NCBI GenBank assembly: GCA_021788955.1
Contig: JAJYKC010000002.1
Span: forward strand, 1-17,111
Reading direction: 5' to 3'
Source of the DNA: Acidobacteriota bacterium
Lineage (GTDB): Bacteria > Acidobacteriota > Terriglobia > Bryobacterales > Bryobacteraceae
DNA: 17,111 nucleotides
Shown here: positions 7,000 to 14,833 of the stretch, piece after piece
Layout of the letters: each line of letters starts with the position of its first letter
Position numbering within the stretch: the stretch's first letter is position 1
Notes under the pieces: generated by a model
Databases searched by the model: none
What the model was told of the DNA's origin: nothing
What the model saw: the letters and a program-made list of their open reading frames with translations, nothing else
Program-made: the position numbers and the translations under genes

Positions 7000-8118
7000 T
7001 TAGACAAGCACGGTGAACGCCGTTTCGGTCCGCTCCACCGGCCGGTACAGCGTGTCGCGCTCGAAAGGCTCCCGTCCTGCTTCGCGGATCAGGCGCAGCA
7101 GTTCGCCCCGCCGCAGGCCCTGCGTCACCGTCGAGCCCGCGTCGTGATAGATCTTTTCCTCCACCACCGTGCCGTCGATGTCGTCGGCTCCGAATCCCAG
7201 CGCAATCTGCGCCACCGGCGGCGTCATCATCACCCAGTACGCCTTGATGTGCTCGATGTTGTCGAGCAGAAGGCGGGCCACGGCGATATTGCGGATGTCC
7301 TCCATTCCGGTGGTCGTCCCAATGTGTTCCATCGCCGTGTTCGCCGGATGAAACGCCAGCGGAATGAACGTCTGGAATCCGCCGGTGTCATCCTGCAGCG
7401 AGCGCAGTTTGAGTAGATGGTCCACCCGGTCTTCCGCGGTTTCGATGTGCCCGTAGAGCATCGTGCAGTTTGACCGCAGCCCCAGTTTATGCGCAGCCCG
7501 GGCGGTCTCGATCCACTCGTCGCCGTCGATCTTGTGATCGCAGATGATCCGCCTCACGCGCTCGCTGAAAATTTCCGCGCCACCGCCCGGCATCGAGTCC
7601 ACGCCGGCTTCCTTCAGCCGCTCCAGCGTCTCGCGCACGCTCAACCTGGCGCGCTTGGCCAGGTACGCCACTTCCACCATCGTGAACGCCTTCAGATGCA
7701 CCTGCGGGTACCGCTCCTTCAGCCCGCGCAGCATCTCGCAGTACCAGTCCAGCGTCAACTCGGGATGTAACCCACCGACGATGTGAAACTCCGTCGCGGC
7801 CTCGGTCAGTCCTTCGCCCGCGCGCTGCCAAACTTCCTCGAGCGACCACGTATATGCCTTCGGGTCCCGCACCCGCTTGCCGAAGGCGCACAGCTTGCAC
7901 GATGCCACGCACACATCGGTCGGGTTGATGTGCCGGTTCACGTTGAAGTACGCGCGCTTGCCGTGCATACGCTCACGCACAAGGTTCGCCATGTATCCCA
8001 CGGTGAGCAAGTCGTACGTGCGATACAGCAGCAGCCCGTCGGCGCCGCTTAGCCGCTCACCCGCCTCCACCTTGTCCACCAGCGGCTTCAACCGCGAATC
8101 TTCAATCAACAGCGCCAT
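7000..8118 (-). CDS. mqnE: Aminofutalosine synthase MqnE (radical SAM)
   Basis: The 372-residue length is normal for MqnE. The radical-SAM cluster motif C-x3-C-x2-C is CVASCKLC (Cys70, 74, 77), preceded by AYFNVNRHINPTDV. Further MqnE-type blocks are FHIVGGLHPEL (111-121), SMPGGGAEIF (175-184) and GGFQTFIPLAFHPANT. The enzyme joins 3-[(1-carboxyvinyl)oxy]benzoate to SAM, giving aminofutalosine, in the futalosine route to menaquinone. The GGLHP and PGGGAEIF blocks favour MqnE over MqnC, a cyclase of the same family. GGAGCGGGA upstream supports the ATG at 8118. It lies 48 bp after the UbiA-type gene on the same strand, so the two are likely co-transcribed. The other mqn genes are not in this window. 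Confidence 0.92.
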   Translation of the reverse strand: MALLIEDSRLKPLVDKVEAGERLSGADGLLLYRTYDLLTVGYMANLVRERMHGKRAYFNVNRHINPTDVCVASCKLCAFGKRVRDPKAYTWSLEEVWQRAGEGLTEAATEFHIVGGLHPELTLDWYCEMLRGLKERYPQVHLKAFTMVEVAYLAKRARLSVRETLERLKEAGVDSMPGGGAEIFSERVRRIICDHKIDGDEWIETARAAHKLGLRSNCTMLYGHIETAEDRVDHLLKLRSLQDDTGGFQTFIPLAFHPANTAMEHIGTTTGMEDIRNIAVARLLLDNIEHIKAYWVMMTPPVAQIALGFGADDIDGTVVEEKIYHDAGSTVTQGLRRGELLRLIREAGREPFERDTLYRPVERTETAFTVLV

Positions 8119-8166
8119 CGAGATGTCCCGCTCCGGCCCCCGCGCATTCGATTCTGTCTCTCCCCG

Positions 8167-9042
8167 CTAGAGTCGAGACACGTATCCGTCGGCGGCCCAA
8201 AAGAGAAAGAATAACACGCTCACGTACCCATTCACCGTGAAGAAGGCTGCGTTCACTCTCGATAAGTCGTTCGCTTTCACGAGGCTATGCTCCCAACTCA
8301 GAAGCGCGGCCACCACCGCTACGCCCGCCATGGCCAGCCATCCCAACCCGAATGCCGCCAACAAGGCCGCCAGGCACGCCAACATTCCAAGATGCAACAG
8401 CCTCGCCACCCAAAGCGCCCCGGGAATACCCAATTTCGCCGGTACGCTGAACAACCCCGTCGTCTTGTCGAACTCGTAGTCCTGGCACGAGTAAATCACG
8501 TCGAATCCCGCCGTCCACAGCGTCACCGCCACGGTCAGCCACAAAATCCTCGCGTCCAACTGCCCGCGCATCGCAATCCATGCCGCCGCCGGCGCAATCC
8601 CCAGCGAAAATCCCAGCACCAGATGCGACAGGCTTGTGAATCGCTTCGTGAATGAATAGAAAAACACCACCGCCAGAGCTACGGGAGCCAGCTTCAGACA
8701 GAGCGGCCCTAACTCCCGCGCGGCCCACAGGAACACAAGCGTCGAAACTCCCGTAAACACCCACGCAAATCCGGCCGTCAGGATTCCGGCTGGGATATGC
8801 CTTGCCTTCGTCCGAGGGTTCTTGGCATCCACATCCGCATCGAGAATCCGGTTAAAGGTCATCGCCGCGGACCGCGCCCCCACCATCGCCACTACAATCC
8901 ACGCGATTCGCCGCCAGATTTCCCCGCTCGCCATCCCCGCGCCGCGCAACGCCAGCATCGCCCCGGTGAGCGCAAACGGCAGGGCAAACACCGAGTGCTC
9001 GAACTTGATCATTTCGAGCGTCAACTTCAGACGCTTCCACAT
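8167..9042 (-). CDS. mqnP: UbiA-family prenyltransferase, MqnP-type
   Basis: The 291-residue polytopic membrane protein carries both Asp-rich motifs of the UbiA superfamily: NRILDADVD (64-72) and QDYEFD (187-192). These bind the Mg-diphosphate of the polyprenyl donor. The adjacent mqnE suggests that it attaches the isoprenoid tail in the futalosine menaquinone pathway (MqnP role), not in ubiquinone synthesis; the family match alone would not distinguish these. The ATG at 9042 is chosen because AAGAGGG lies directly upstream and the sequence then reads MWKRLKLTLEMIKFEHSVF, a typical UbiA start. The frame extends to 9087 but would overlap the upstream gene, which ends at 9053, 10 bp away. Confidence 0.88.
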   Translation of the reverse strand: MWKRLKLTLEMIKFEHSVFALPFALTGAMLALRGAGMASGEIWRRIAWIVVAMVGARSAAMTFNRILDADVDAKNPRTKARHIPAGILTAGFAWVFTGVSTLVFLWAARELGPLCLKLAPVALAVVFFYSFTKRFTSLSHLVLGFSLGIAPAAAWIAMRGQLDARILWLTVAVTLWTAGFDVIYSCQDYEFDKTTGLFSVPAKLGIPGALWVARLLHLGMLACLAALLAAFGLGWLAMAGVAVVAALLSWEHSLVKANDLSRVNAAFFTVNGYVSVLFFLFWAADGYVSRL

Positions 9043-9052
9043 CCCTCTTATC

Positions 9053-9745
9053 CTAGCGTCCCGGCGTCGGCTCCTCGGAGCCCCCAAACTCCCGCACCAC
9101 GTTCAGCATCACGCTTACGCCCATCTTGATCGCATACCGCTCCATCGTCGAGCTCAACGTCACACTGTTCCGCGGATACCACGCATCCGTCAACGCTGTC
9201 GACATGCCAAACCCAAGTATGCCCGAGACGTTCACCCCCATCGTCCCGTTGTCGTTTCTCGTCCACGCTTCCGACTTCACCGCGTACCACAGCCGGCTCA
9301 TCACCGAGCCGCGTCCCTTGCGAAAATACCGGGGGTCCTGGTGAAACATCGAGGGCAGCAGTGCGTCCGTGAATAAACTCGAGCTGGCGATACTTCCCGC
9401 ATATGAGCCGAACCTCTCGGCAAACGGCCCCCACCCGGTCCCGTACTTCGGAGAATAATTCACCGCCTGCGAGCCACCCGAGAACATCAGCGCCTCCACC
9501 GGCAATGACTGATCGAATGTGCGCCGCCAGAAAATCCAGTACTTCTGCTTCGTCGTCAGCGGCGGAAGCACCGCATCGGGGTCTTTCACCGTGTCGACGC
9601 CGGGAAACAACATAAGCGTTCGGGTGAACGCCACCGGTTCGGTCGGCAGACTCGGGTCAATCCTGCCTTGCGCGCACGCATGCGGAGCCCCTAAAAGCAA
9701 CATAAAGGCGGCGATACGCCACTCGGTGCGAAACAAATTCGGCAT
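9053..9745 (-). CDS. Exported acidobacterial-type protein of unknown function
   Basis: From the ATG at 9745 the product has 230 residues with a signal peptide (residues 1-26, hydrophobic IAAFMLLLGA, then HACAQG). The mature part has HQDPRYFRKGRGS, a WTRNDNGT segment and several short Gly/Ser/aromatic stretches that could be membrane beta-strands. I recall similar uncharacterised proteins with a DPRYF motif in other Acidobacteriota, but no function is known to me. It is the first gene of a minus-strand unit with mqnP (10 bp gap) and mqnE, which may be chance or may point to an envelope role linked to quinone supply. No good ribosome binding site is seen, and the start is uncertain: the frame is open to 9823. 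Confidence 0.65.
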   Translation of the reverse strand: MPNLFRTEWRIAAFMLLLGAPHACAQGRIDPSLPTEPVAFTRTLMLFPGVDTVKDPDAVLPPLTTKQKYWIFWRRTFDQSLPVEALMFSGGSQAVNYSPKYGTGWGPFAERFGSYAGSIASSSLFTDALLPSMFHQDPRYFRKGRGSVMSRLWYAVKSEAWTRNDNGTMGVNVSGILGFGMSTALTDAWYPRNSVTLSSTMERYAIKMGVSVMLNVVREFGGSEEPTPGR

Positions 9746-9830
9746 TAGATTTAATGACGCCAGCGTCTGTCCTGAGATTTCAGAATCTTCCCCATTTTGC
9801 AATACCAGCGCCGCGATCCGCACTGGCCGT

Positions 9831-9842
9831 TGCTAGAATAGC
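9831..9842 (+). promoter_or_regulatory. Palindromic extended -10 in the divergent region
   Basis: TGCTAGAAT (9831-9839) is an extended -10 for the membrane-protein gene starting at 9887. It lies within the 11-bp palindrome GCTAGAATAGC (9832-9842), so the minus strand reads TATTCT at the same place and could serve the divergent unit at 9745. Neither direction shows a good -35. Confidence 0.35.
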
Positions 9843-9886
9843 GGGCAGCCCGGATCGAAGCACCCGTGCGCCGAGCCCGAGTCCGC

Positions 9887-12088
9887 ATGCCTTCGGAAGC
9901 CACACAACACTCACAAGAGACTGAGTCTTCCGTAGCCCGGCGCACCCCAATCCGGGGCCGCCGCTATTTCTTCGCCGTACTCGAGTATATTGTCCTCAGT
10001 TGCACGACGCTGCTCGCCGTCTACTGGGCCTATGGCCTCTGGGACGCCAGTCTTCGGAATCCCATCCAGCCCGTCGACGGCGACCACGTCATCTTCGCTT
10101 ACATTACTAAGGCTCTCGGCGAACAGCACCTGCTGCACAACCCCCGCGCCGGCGCACCCTTCGGCCTCGACTACGGCGACTTCGACCAGCCCGACATCCT
10201 TCACCAGACCATCCTCATCGTCATCCAACTCTTCGTCCACGACGTTTTCCTGGCCGAGAATCTCTTCTACCTGCTTGGCTTTGTTCTCATTTCCGCGTCC
10301 TCCTATTTCGTGCTGCAGCGCCTCGGCTTTTCACGCCTGTCCTCGGGAATTGCCGCGCTTCTCTACTCGCTCCTTACAGTTCACTTTCTCCGCGGCGAAG
10401 GCCATCTATTTCTATCTGTCTACTGGACAGTTCCTCCCCTCGTCTACCTGTTGATCCGCATCATGAATGGCGCGGACAGCCACCCGTTCCGCATGCTCCG
10501 TTGGGCGATCCCCGTCTCGATCCTCACCGGCGCCGCGGGCTTCTACTACTGCTTCTTTTCCCTGATGTTCCTGTGCCTCGCCGCCGTCTACGCTTTGTTT
10601 ACTCCGCCCGGAAAGCGCTACGCCGCTATCGCCGGCATCTCGATCGCGGTCACTTTCGCCACGGTTCTCGCCTGCCTCTCTCCGATGATCGCCTCCATCA
10701 TCGTAAATGGACCCAATCCCGAAGTGGGCAAACGCACCGCCGTCGAAACCGAGCAATACGGACTCAAAATCGCGGATCTGTTTCTGCCCAATCCGCAGCA
10801 CCGCCTGCTGACGCTCCGCCACATCACCTCCGTCTATCACGCGCCGCAGCCCTGGCTGCACGCCAACGAAAGCGCGAGCGTTTCGCTCGGTGCCGTTGGC
10901 TCCACGGGCTGCCTCATCCTGCTCGTCTGCGCCGCCGCCGAGTTTCGCCGCCGCCCCCTCCTGCTTCATCAACTCGGCATTCTGTCCGCCGCCGGTATCC
11001 TCTTTGCCACCACCTCCGGCTTCGGCACACTCTTTTCTCTCTTCATTACGCCGGAGATCCGTGCCCAGAACCGCGTGGCCATCTTCCTAGCGTTCTTCTC
11101 GCTCATCGCTGTCGCCTTCTGCCTCGACGCAGTCTTCCGCCGCGCCCATCCCAACCACCGCCTCTGGCTCCGCGCCGCCTCCGTCCTGCTCCTGGTCGCC
11201 GCCGTCTACGACCAGGCGCCGGCCGGCATTGCCGAACTCCCCGTCCGCTCCGCCGCCGATTCCCAAAACATGCGCCAATTCCTCTCCGCCATCGAGCGCC
11301 AAGTCCCTCCCGGCGCGATGGTCCTCCAGCTTCCCTTCGTCGCCTTCCCGGAAGTGCCTTTGCGCAAAATCGGCGCTTATGATCCTTTGCGCGCGTACCT
11401 GTTCTCCTCTACGCTTCGCTGGAGCTTTCCCACGATGCGTTCCCGGGCCGGCGACGCCTGGCTCGCCACCCTCAGTTCTCTCCCGCTGCCCGAACTACTC
11501 CCCCAGGCCATCGCCGCGGGTTACCGCGGCCTCTACGTCGACCGCTTCGGCTACGCCGACAACGGCGCCGCGCTCGAAACCCAACTTCGCGCCGCTCTCC
11601 AATCCGCTCCGCTCGAAAGTTCGGACCACCGCCTCTTCTTCTTCAACCTCACCCACGCCCCGGACCAGTGGACCCGCGCGGCCGAACAAACAAAACTCCT
11701 CGTTCCTGTCTGGTACCGCTCCGGCTTCTCCGTCGAGGAACATGGCCCGGGCCCGGATCCGAACTCCGAGTGGCGTTGGTGCTCCCCGCGCGGAACGATG
11801 GTTCTCTATAATCTCCGCTCGCACAACGTCGGCGTCCTCGTCTCGTTCCAGGCCCTCAGCGGCGTTCCCAGAACATCGCTCCTGACGCTGCACACGAGTA
11901 CTTTCTCCCGGCAGTTTCCCATCGGCGCATCCCCGGCCCCGATATCGCTTTCGCTCACTCTGGCGCCCGGCGAGACAGCAATCGAATTCTCCACCAACGC
12001 CCCACGCGTTCCCATGCCCGGCGATCCTCGCCACCTCCACTTCCGGATAGAACATGTCTCCGTCACTGAGGCGAGACCCCAGGCCTAG
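9887..12088 (+). CDS. Large polytopic membrane protein, GT-C glycosyltransferase-like
   Basis: The product has 733 residues from the ATG at 9887; an in-frame GTG at 9866 is the alternative. A first membrane helix at about 28-50 is followed by an extracytoplasmic loop with PVDGDHVIFAY (62-72) and PFGLDYGDFDQPD. Roughly ten more helices then reach to about residue 440, and a soluble region of about 290 residues follows, ending in a beta-rich segment. An acidic first loop, many helices and a C-terminal periplasmic domain recall GT-C enzymes, which use lipid-linked sugars. No family-specific motif was recognised, so donor and acceptor are unknown. It stands alone, divergent from the mqn unit, and ends 111 bp before gnd. 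Confidence 0.6.
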   Translation: MPSEATQHSQETESSVARRTPIRGRRYFFAVLEYIVLSCTTLLAVYWAYGLWDASLRNPIQPVDGDHVIFAYITKALGEQHLLHNPRAGAPFGLDYGDFDQPDILHQTILIVIQLFVHDVFLAENLFYLLGFVLISASSYFVLQRLGFSRLSSGIAALLYSLLTVHFLRGEGHLFLSVYWTVPPLVYLLIRIMNGADSHPFRMLRWAIPVSILTGAAGFYYCFFSLMFLCLAAVYALFTPPGKRYAAIAGISIAVTFATVLACLSPMIASIIVNGPNPEVGKRTAVETEQYGLKIADLFLPNPQHRLLTLRHITSVYHAPQPWLHANESASVSLGAVGSTGCLILLVCAAAEFRRRPLLLHQLGILSAAGILFATTSGFGTLFSLFITPEIRAQNRVAIFLAFFSLIAVAFCLDAVFRRAHPNHRLWLRAASVLLLVAAVYDQAPAGIAELPVRSAADSQNMRQFLSAIERQVPPGAMVLQLPFVAFPEVPLRKIGAYDPLRAYLFSSTLRWSFPTMRSRAGDAWLATLSSLPLPELLPQAIAAGYRGLYVDRFGYADNGAALETQLRAALQSAPLESSDHRLFFFNLTHAPDQWTRAAEQTKLLVPVWYRSGFSVEEHGPGPDPNSEWRWCSPRGTMVLYNLRSHNVGVLVSFQALSGVPRTSLLTLHTSTFSRQFPIGASPAPISLSLTLAPGETAIEFSTNAPRVPMPGDPRHLHFRIEHVSVTEARPQA

Positions 12089-12156
12089 ACCCGCAGCCAG
12101 CTTGTAACCTCCCACGGCCCGTCCACATCCACATGCCTTTGAGCGATGCTGGTAAA

Positions 12157-12176
12157 GCGGGCCGTAACTCGCCCGC
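12157..12176 (+). other. Hairpin upstream of gnd
   Basis: GCGGGC (12157-12162) pairs with GCCCGC (12171-12176) around an 8-nt loop, 4 bp before the AAGGAGG ribosome binding site at 12181-12187. No T-tract follows. It could affect translation of gnd or be chance in GC-rich DNA. Confidence 0.25.
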
Positions 12177-12199
12177 GCCAAAGGAGGAGAAAGTTAAGA

Positions 12200-13216
12200 A
12201 TGCAGATCGGAATGATCGGCCTCGGCCGCATGGGCGCGAACATGGCTCGGCGCCTCACTCGCGGCGGCCATCAGTGCGTCGTGTTCGACCCCAACCCCGC
12301 CGCGGTGAAGCAACTGGAAGGCGAAGGCGCAACCGGCGCCACTTCGCTAGAGGACTTCGTCGGCCGCCTCTCGGCCCCGCGCGCCGTCTGGCTCATGATC
12401 CCCGCCGCGGTCGTCGACGGCACACTTCACGAATTGTCTTCTCTGCTCGAAAAGGGCGACATCGTCATCGACGGCGGCAACTCGTACTACGTCGATGATC
12501 TCCGGCGCGCGAAGGAACTCAGCACCCTCGGCATCCACTACGTCGACACGGGCACCAGCGGCGGCGTCTGGGGACTCGAACGCGGCTACTGCCTCATGAT
12601 CGGCGGTGAAAAAGTGGTCGTCCAGCATCTCGACCCCATCTTTGCCACCCTTGCTCCAGGCCGCGGCGACATCCCCCGCACTCCCGGCCGCGAAAACGCT
12701 GCCGGCACCGCCGAACTCGGCTACCTCCACTGCGGCCCCAACGGCGCCGGCCACTTCGTCAAAATGGTCCACAACGGCATCGAATACGGCGTCATGGCCG
12801 CCTACGCCGAAGGACTCAACATCCTCAAACACGCCAACGCCGGCCTCCACACCCGCGACGTGGACGCCGAAACCACCCCACTCCGCAATCCCGAGCACTA
12901 CGAGTACGAACTCAACATGCCCGACATCGCCGAAGTCTGGCGACGCGGTTCCGTCATCGCCTCCTGGCTGCTCGACTTGACCGCCATCGCGCTGATCGAG
13001 GAGCCCGAGCTTTCCAGCTTCTCCGGCCACGTCTCCGACTCCGGCGAAGGCCGCTGGACCATCACAGCCGCCATCGATGAAAGCGTGCCCGCCCCCGTGC
13101 TCAGCGCGGCCCTCTACCAGCGCTTCGCCTCCCGCGCCGAAGGCGAATTCGCCGACAAGTTACTCTCCGCCATGCGCTACCAGTTCGGCGGCCACAAGGA
13201 GAAAGCGGCCCACTGA
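12200..13216 (+). CDS. gnd: 6-phosphogluconate dehydrogenase, decarboxylating (NAD-type, short form)
   Basis: The 338-residue length fits the short GndA/YqeC class (TIGR00872), not the ~470-residue NADP enzyme. The N-terminal dinucleotide fold starts at once: [15 protein letters not shown] (GxGxxG at 7-12), and Asp30 after the second strand suits NAD binding. [13 protein letters not shown] (117-129) and the active-site block [19 protein letters not shown] (179-197, catalytic Lys188) are intact, as is the class-typical insert around [15 protein letters not shown]. It makes ribulose 5-phosphate plus CO2 from 6-phosphogluconate. The ATG at 12200 has AAGGAGG upstream; codons before it are not conserved. 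The following kinase and HAD genes suggest a sugar-phosphate operon. No glucose-6-phosphate dehydrogenase lies in the window. Confidence 0.93.
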   Translation: MQIGMIGLGRMGANMARRLTRGGHQCVVFDPNPAAVKQLEGEGATGATSLEDFVGRLSAPRAVWLMIPAAVVDGTLHELSSLLEKGDIVIDGGNSYYVDDLRRAKELSTLGIHYVDTGTSGGVWGLERGYCLMIGGEKVVVQHLDPIFATLAPGRGDIPRTPGRENAAGTAELGYLHCGPNGAGHFVKMVHNGIEYGVMAAYAEGLNILKHANAGLHTRDVDAETTPLRNPEHYEYELNMPDIAEVWRRGSVIASWLLDLTAIALIEEPELSSFSGHVSDSGEGRWTITAAIDESVPAPVLSAALYQRFASRAEGEFADKLLSAMRYQFGGHKEKAAH

Positions 13217-13238
13217 CCTTCCGGCCGCCCTGCCCGCC

Positions 13239-13949
13239 ATGCCCACACCCAAACCCGCCGCTCCCAAACACGTCCTCGTCATCGACGTCGGTGGCACGCA
13301 TGTCAAAATCCTCGCCACCGGTCAGAAGGAGCCGATCAAAATCGACTCCGGCCACACGATGACGGCCCGCCGTATGGTCGCCGAAGTCAAGAAAGCCGCC
13401 GCCGATTGGACCTATGACGCCATCTCCATGGGTTACCCCGGTCCGGTCCTTCACGGCCACCCCGTCGCCGAACCCCATAACCTCGCTCCAGGTTGGACCA
13501 AATTCGACTACGCCAAAGCCTTCGGCAAACCCGTCCGCATCATGAATGACGCTGCCATGCAGGCCCTCGGCAGCTACGAAGGCGGGCGCATGCTCTTCCT
13601 CGGCCTCGGCACGGGACTCGGCACCGCCCTCATCGTCGACGGCGTCGTCGAGCCCATGGAACTCGCTCACTTACCCTACAAGAACGGCCGCACTTACGAA
13701 GACTACATCGGCGAGCGCGGCCTCGAACGTCTCGGAAAAAAGAAATGGCGCACACACGTCGCCGCCATCTCGAAAGCACTCATGGCCGCCACGCAGGCCG
13801 AATATGTCGTCATCGGCGGAGGCAACGTGCGCTATCTGAAGAAACTGCCTCCTAACTACCGCCCCGGCGATAACTCCCACGCTTTCATCGGTGGCTTCCG
13901 CTTCTGGCGTCCGGATTCGATCCCGCGCGCCCTCAAAAAAGCCCGCTAA
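13239..13949 (+). CDS. ROK-family sugar kinase, polyphosphate glucokinase-like
   Basis: The 236-residue product has the ROK/ASKHA signature set. Phosphate-1 is VIDVGGTHVKI (14-24), the catalytic Asp104 is in MNDAAMQALG, phosphate-2 is GLGTGLGTALIVDG (122-135), and VIGGGN (191-196) forms the nucleotide pocket. ELAHLPY (141-147) sits where ROK proteins have ELGH, but the Cys-rich zinc site of many ROK enzymes is absent. The segment YEDYIGERGLERLGKKKW and the short length resemble polyphosphate-dependent glucokinases. The phosphoryl donor (polyphosphate or ATP) cannot be settled here. The ATG at 13239 lies 22 bp after gnd with no clear ribosome binding site, so coupling to gnd is likely. It would feed glucose 6-phosphate towards the pentose phosphate path. 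Confidence 0.82.
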   Translation: MPTPKPAAPKHVLVIDVGGTHVKILATGQKEPIKIDSGHTMTARRMVAEVKKAAADWTYDAISMGYPGPVLHGHPVAEPHNLAPGWTKFDYAKAFGKPVRIMNDAAMQALGSYEGGRMLFLGLGTGLGTALIVDGVVEPMELAHLPYKNGRTYEDYIGERGLERLGKKKWRTHVAAISKALMAATQAEYVVIGGGNVRYLKKLPPNYRPGDNSHAFIGGFRFWRPDSIPRALKKAR

Positions 13950-13969
13950 ACTGATCCCGGAGACTCTCA

Positions 13970-14662
13970 ATGCCCGGTGCATCCACTGTCTTCTTATTCG
14001 ACGTCGATAACACGCTGCTCGATCACGACCGCGTCACCGCGGATCTCCGCCGCCACCTCGCCGCCAGCGTCGGCGCCGGCCAGGCCCAACACTATTGGGA
14101 GTACTTCGAGGCCATACGCGCCGAGCTCGGCTACGCCGACTATCTCGGCGCACTGCAACGCTACCGCCTCGCCTACCCTCACGACCCCCACTTACTCGCC
14201 GTATCTTACTATCTCATCCGCTACCCGTTCGCCAACCGGCTGTTTCCAAACTCGCTTGACGCCGTGGAACAGGCGGCCAAACTCGGAACCACCGTCATCC
14301 TTACCGACGGCGACGTAGTCTTCCAGCCTCACAAGATATACCGCTCCGGCCTCTACGAGGCCTTCGAGGGCCGCGTCCTCATCTACATCCACAAGGAACT
14401 CGAACTCGACCAGATTGTCCAGGAATACCCTGCCGATCACTACGTCATGGTCGACGACAAACTCCGCATCCTCACCGCCATGAAGCAGTCCTGGAAGGAT
14501 CGCCTCACCACCGTCTTCGTCCGCCAGGGCCACTATGCCCTCGACGCCAAAGCCATCGCCCAGTACCCTGCCGCCGACTTCACCATCGACCGCATCGGCG
14601 ACCTCTTCTCCACTGGCCTCGCCGGCCGGCTCTCCGCAGTCGCCGGCGTCCAGCCGGTGTAA
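13970..14662 (+). CDS. HAD-superfamily hydrolase
   Basis: The 230-residue protein opens with motif I FLFDVDNTLLD, where Asp11 is the nucleophile and Asp13 the acid/base. Motif II is ILTDGD (Thr112), a Lys at 122 or 142 may serve as motif III, and the motif IV acidic pair is VMVDDK (Asp162/163). The helical insert at about 20-95 marks a type I cap, as in phosphoglycolate- or beta-phosphoglucomutase-like enzymes. The substrate is unknown; its neighbours suggest a sugar phosphate. GGAG at 13959-13962 supports the ATG at 13970. It lies 20 bp after the ROK kinase and is probably the third gene of that operon. Confidence 0.82.
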   Translation: MPGASTVFLFDVDNTLLDHDRVTADLRRHLAASVGAGQAQHYWEYFEAIRAELGYADYLGALQRYRLAYPHDPHLLAVSYYLIRYPFANRLFPNSLDAVEQAAKLGTTVILTDGDVVFQPHKIYRSGLYEAFEGRVLIYIHKELELDQIVQEYPADHYVMVDDKLRILTAMKQSWKDRLTTVFVRQGHYALDAKAIAQYPAADFTIDRIGDLFSTGLAGRLSAVAGVQPV

Positions 14663-14674
14663 CATAAGAGACAA

Positions 14675-14833
14675 ATGGACACGCCGGACGCTCCAGCCAC
14701 CAAAGCCGACCTCGCCCAGCTTCGCGACGAACTCGTCGGGCGCATGAGCGGAATCGAAACGCACCTCCTCAAGGCTTTCTATACCTTCGCCGAATCCAAT
14801 CAGCTTCGCCTGAAGGACGCTCAGAATTATTGA
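14675..14833 (+). CDS. Small (52 aa) helical protein
   Basis: An ATG at 14675 opens a 52-codon frame ending in TGA at 14833, 12 bp after the HAD stop. The sequence TKADLAQLRDELVGRMSGIE then HLLKAFYTFAESNQLRLKD reads as one amphipathic, coiled-coil-prone helix. I recall similar small proteins (ATKADL then LLKAFY) in other bacteria, including Acidobacteriota; their function is unknown to me. A weak AGAG lies just upstream. Its last 7 bp overlap the end of the convergent haem/copper gene. Confidence 0.6.
   Translation: MDTPDAPATKADLAQLRDELVGRMSGIETHLLKAFYTFAESNQLRLKDAQNY

Noticed and set aside
7489..8052. Long open frames opposite mqnE and, elsewhere, opposite gnd, the haem/copper genes and the membrane protein
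   Set aside because: They are antisense shadows created by GC-rich codon use, with Arg/Pro/His-rich products and no motifs or ribosome binding sites.
12133..12498. Plus-strand frame over the start of gnd
   Set aside because: It is an out-of-frame shadow with an Arg-rich product. The real gene begins at 12200 after AAGGAGG.
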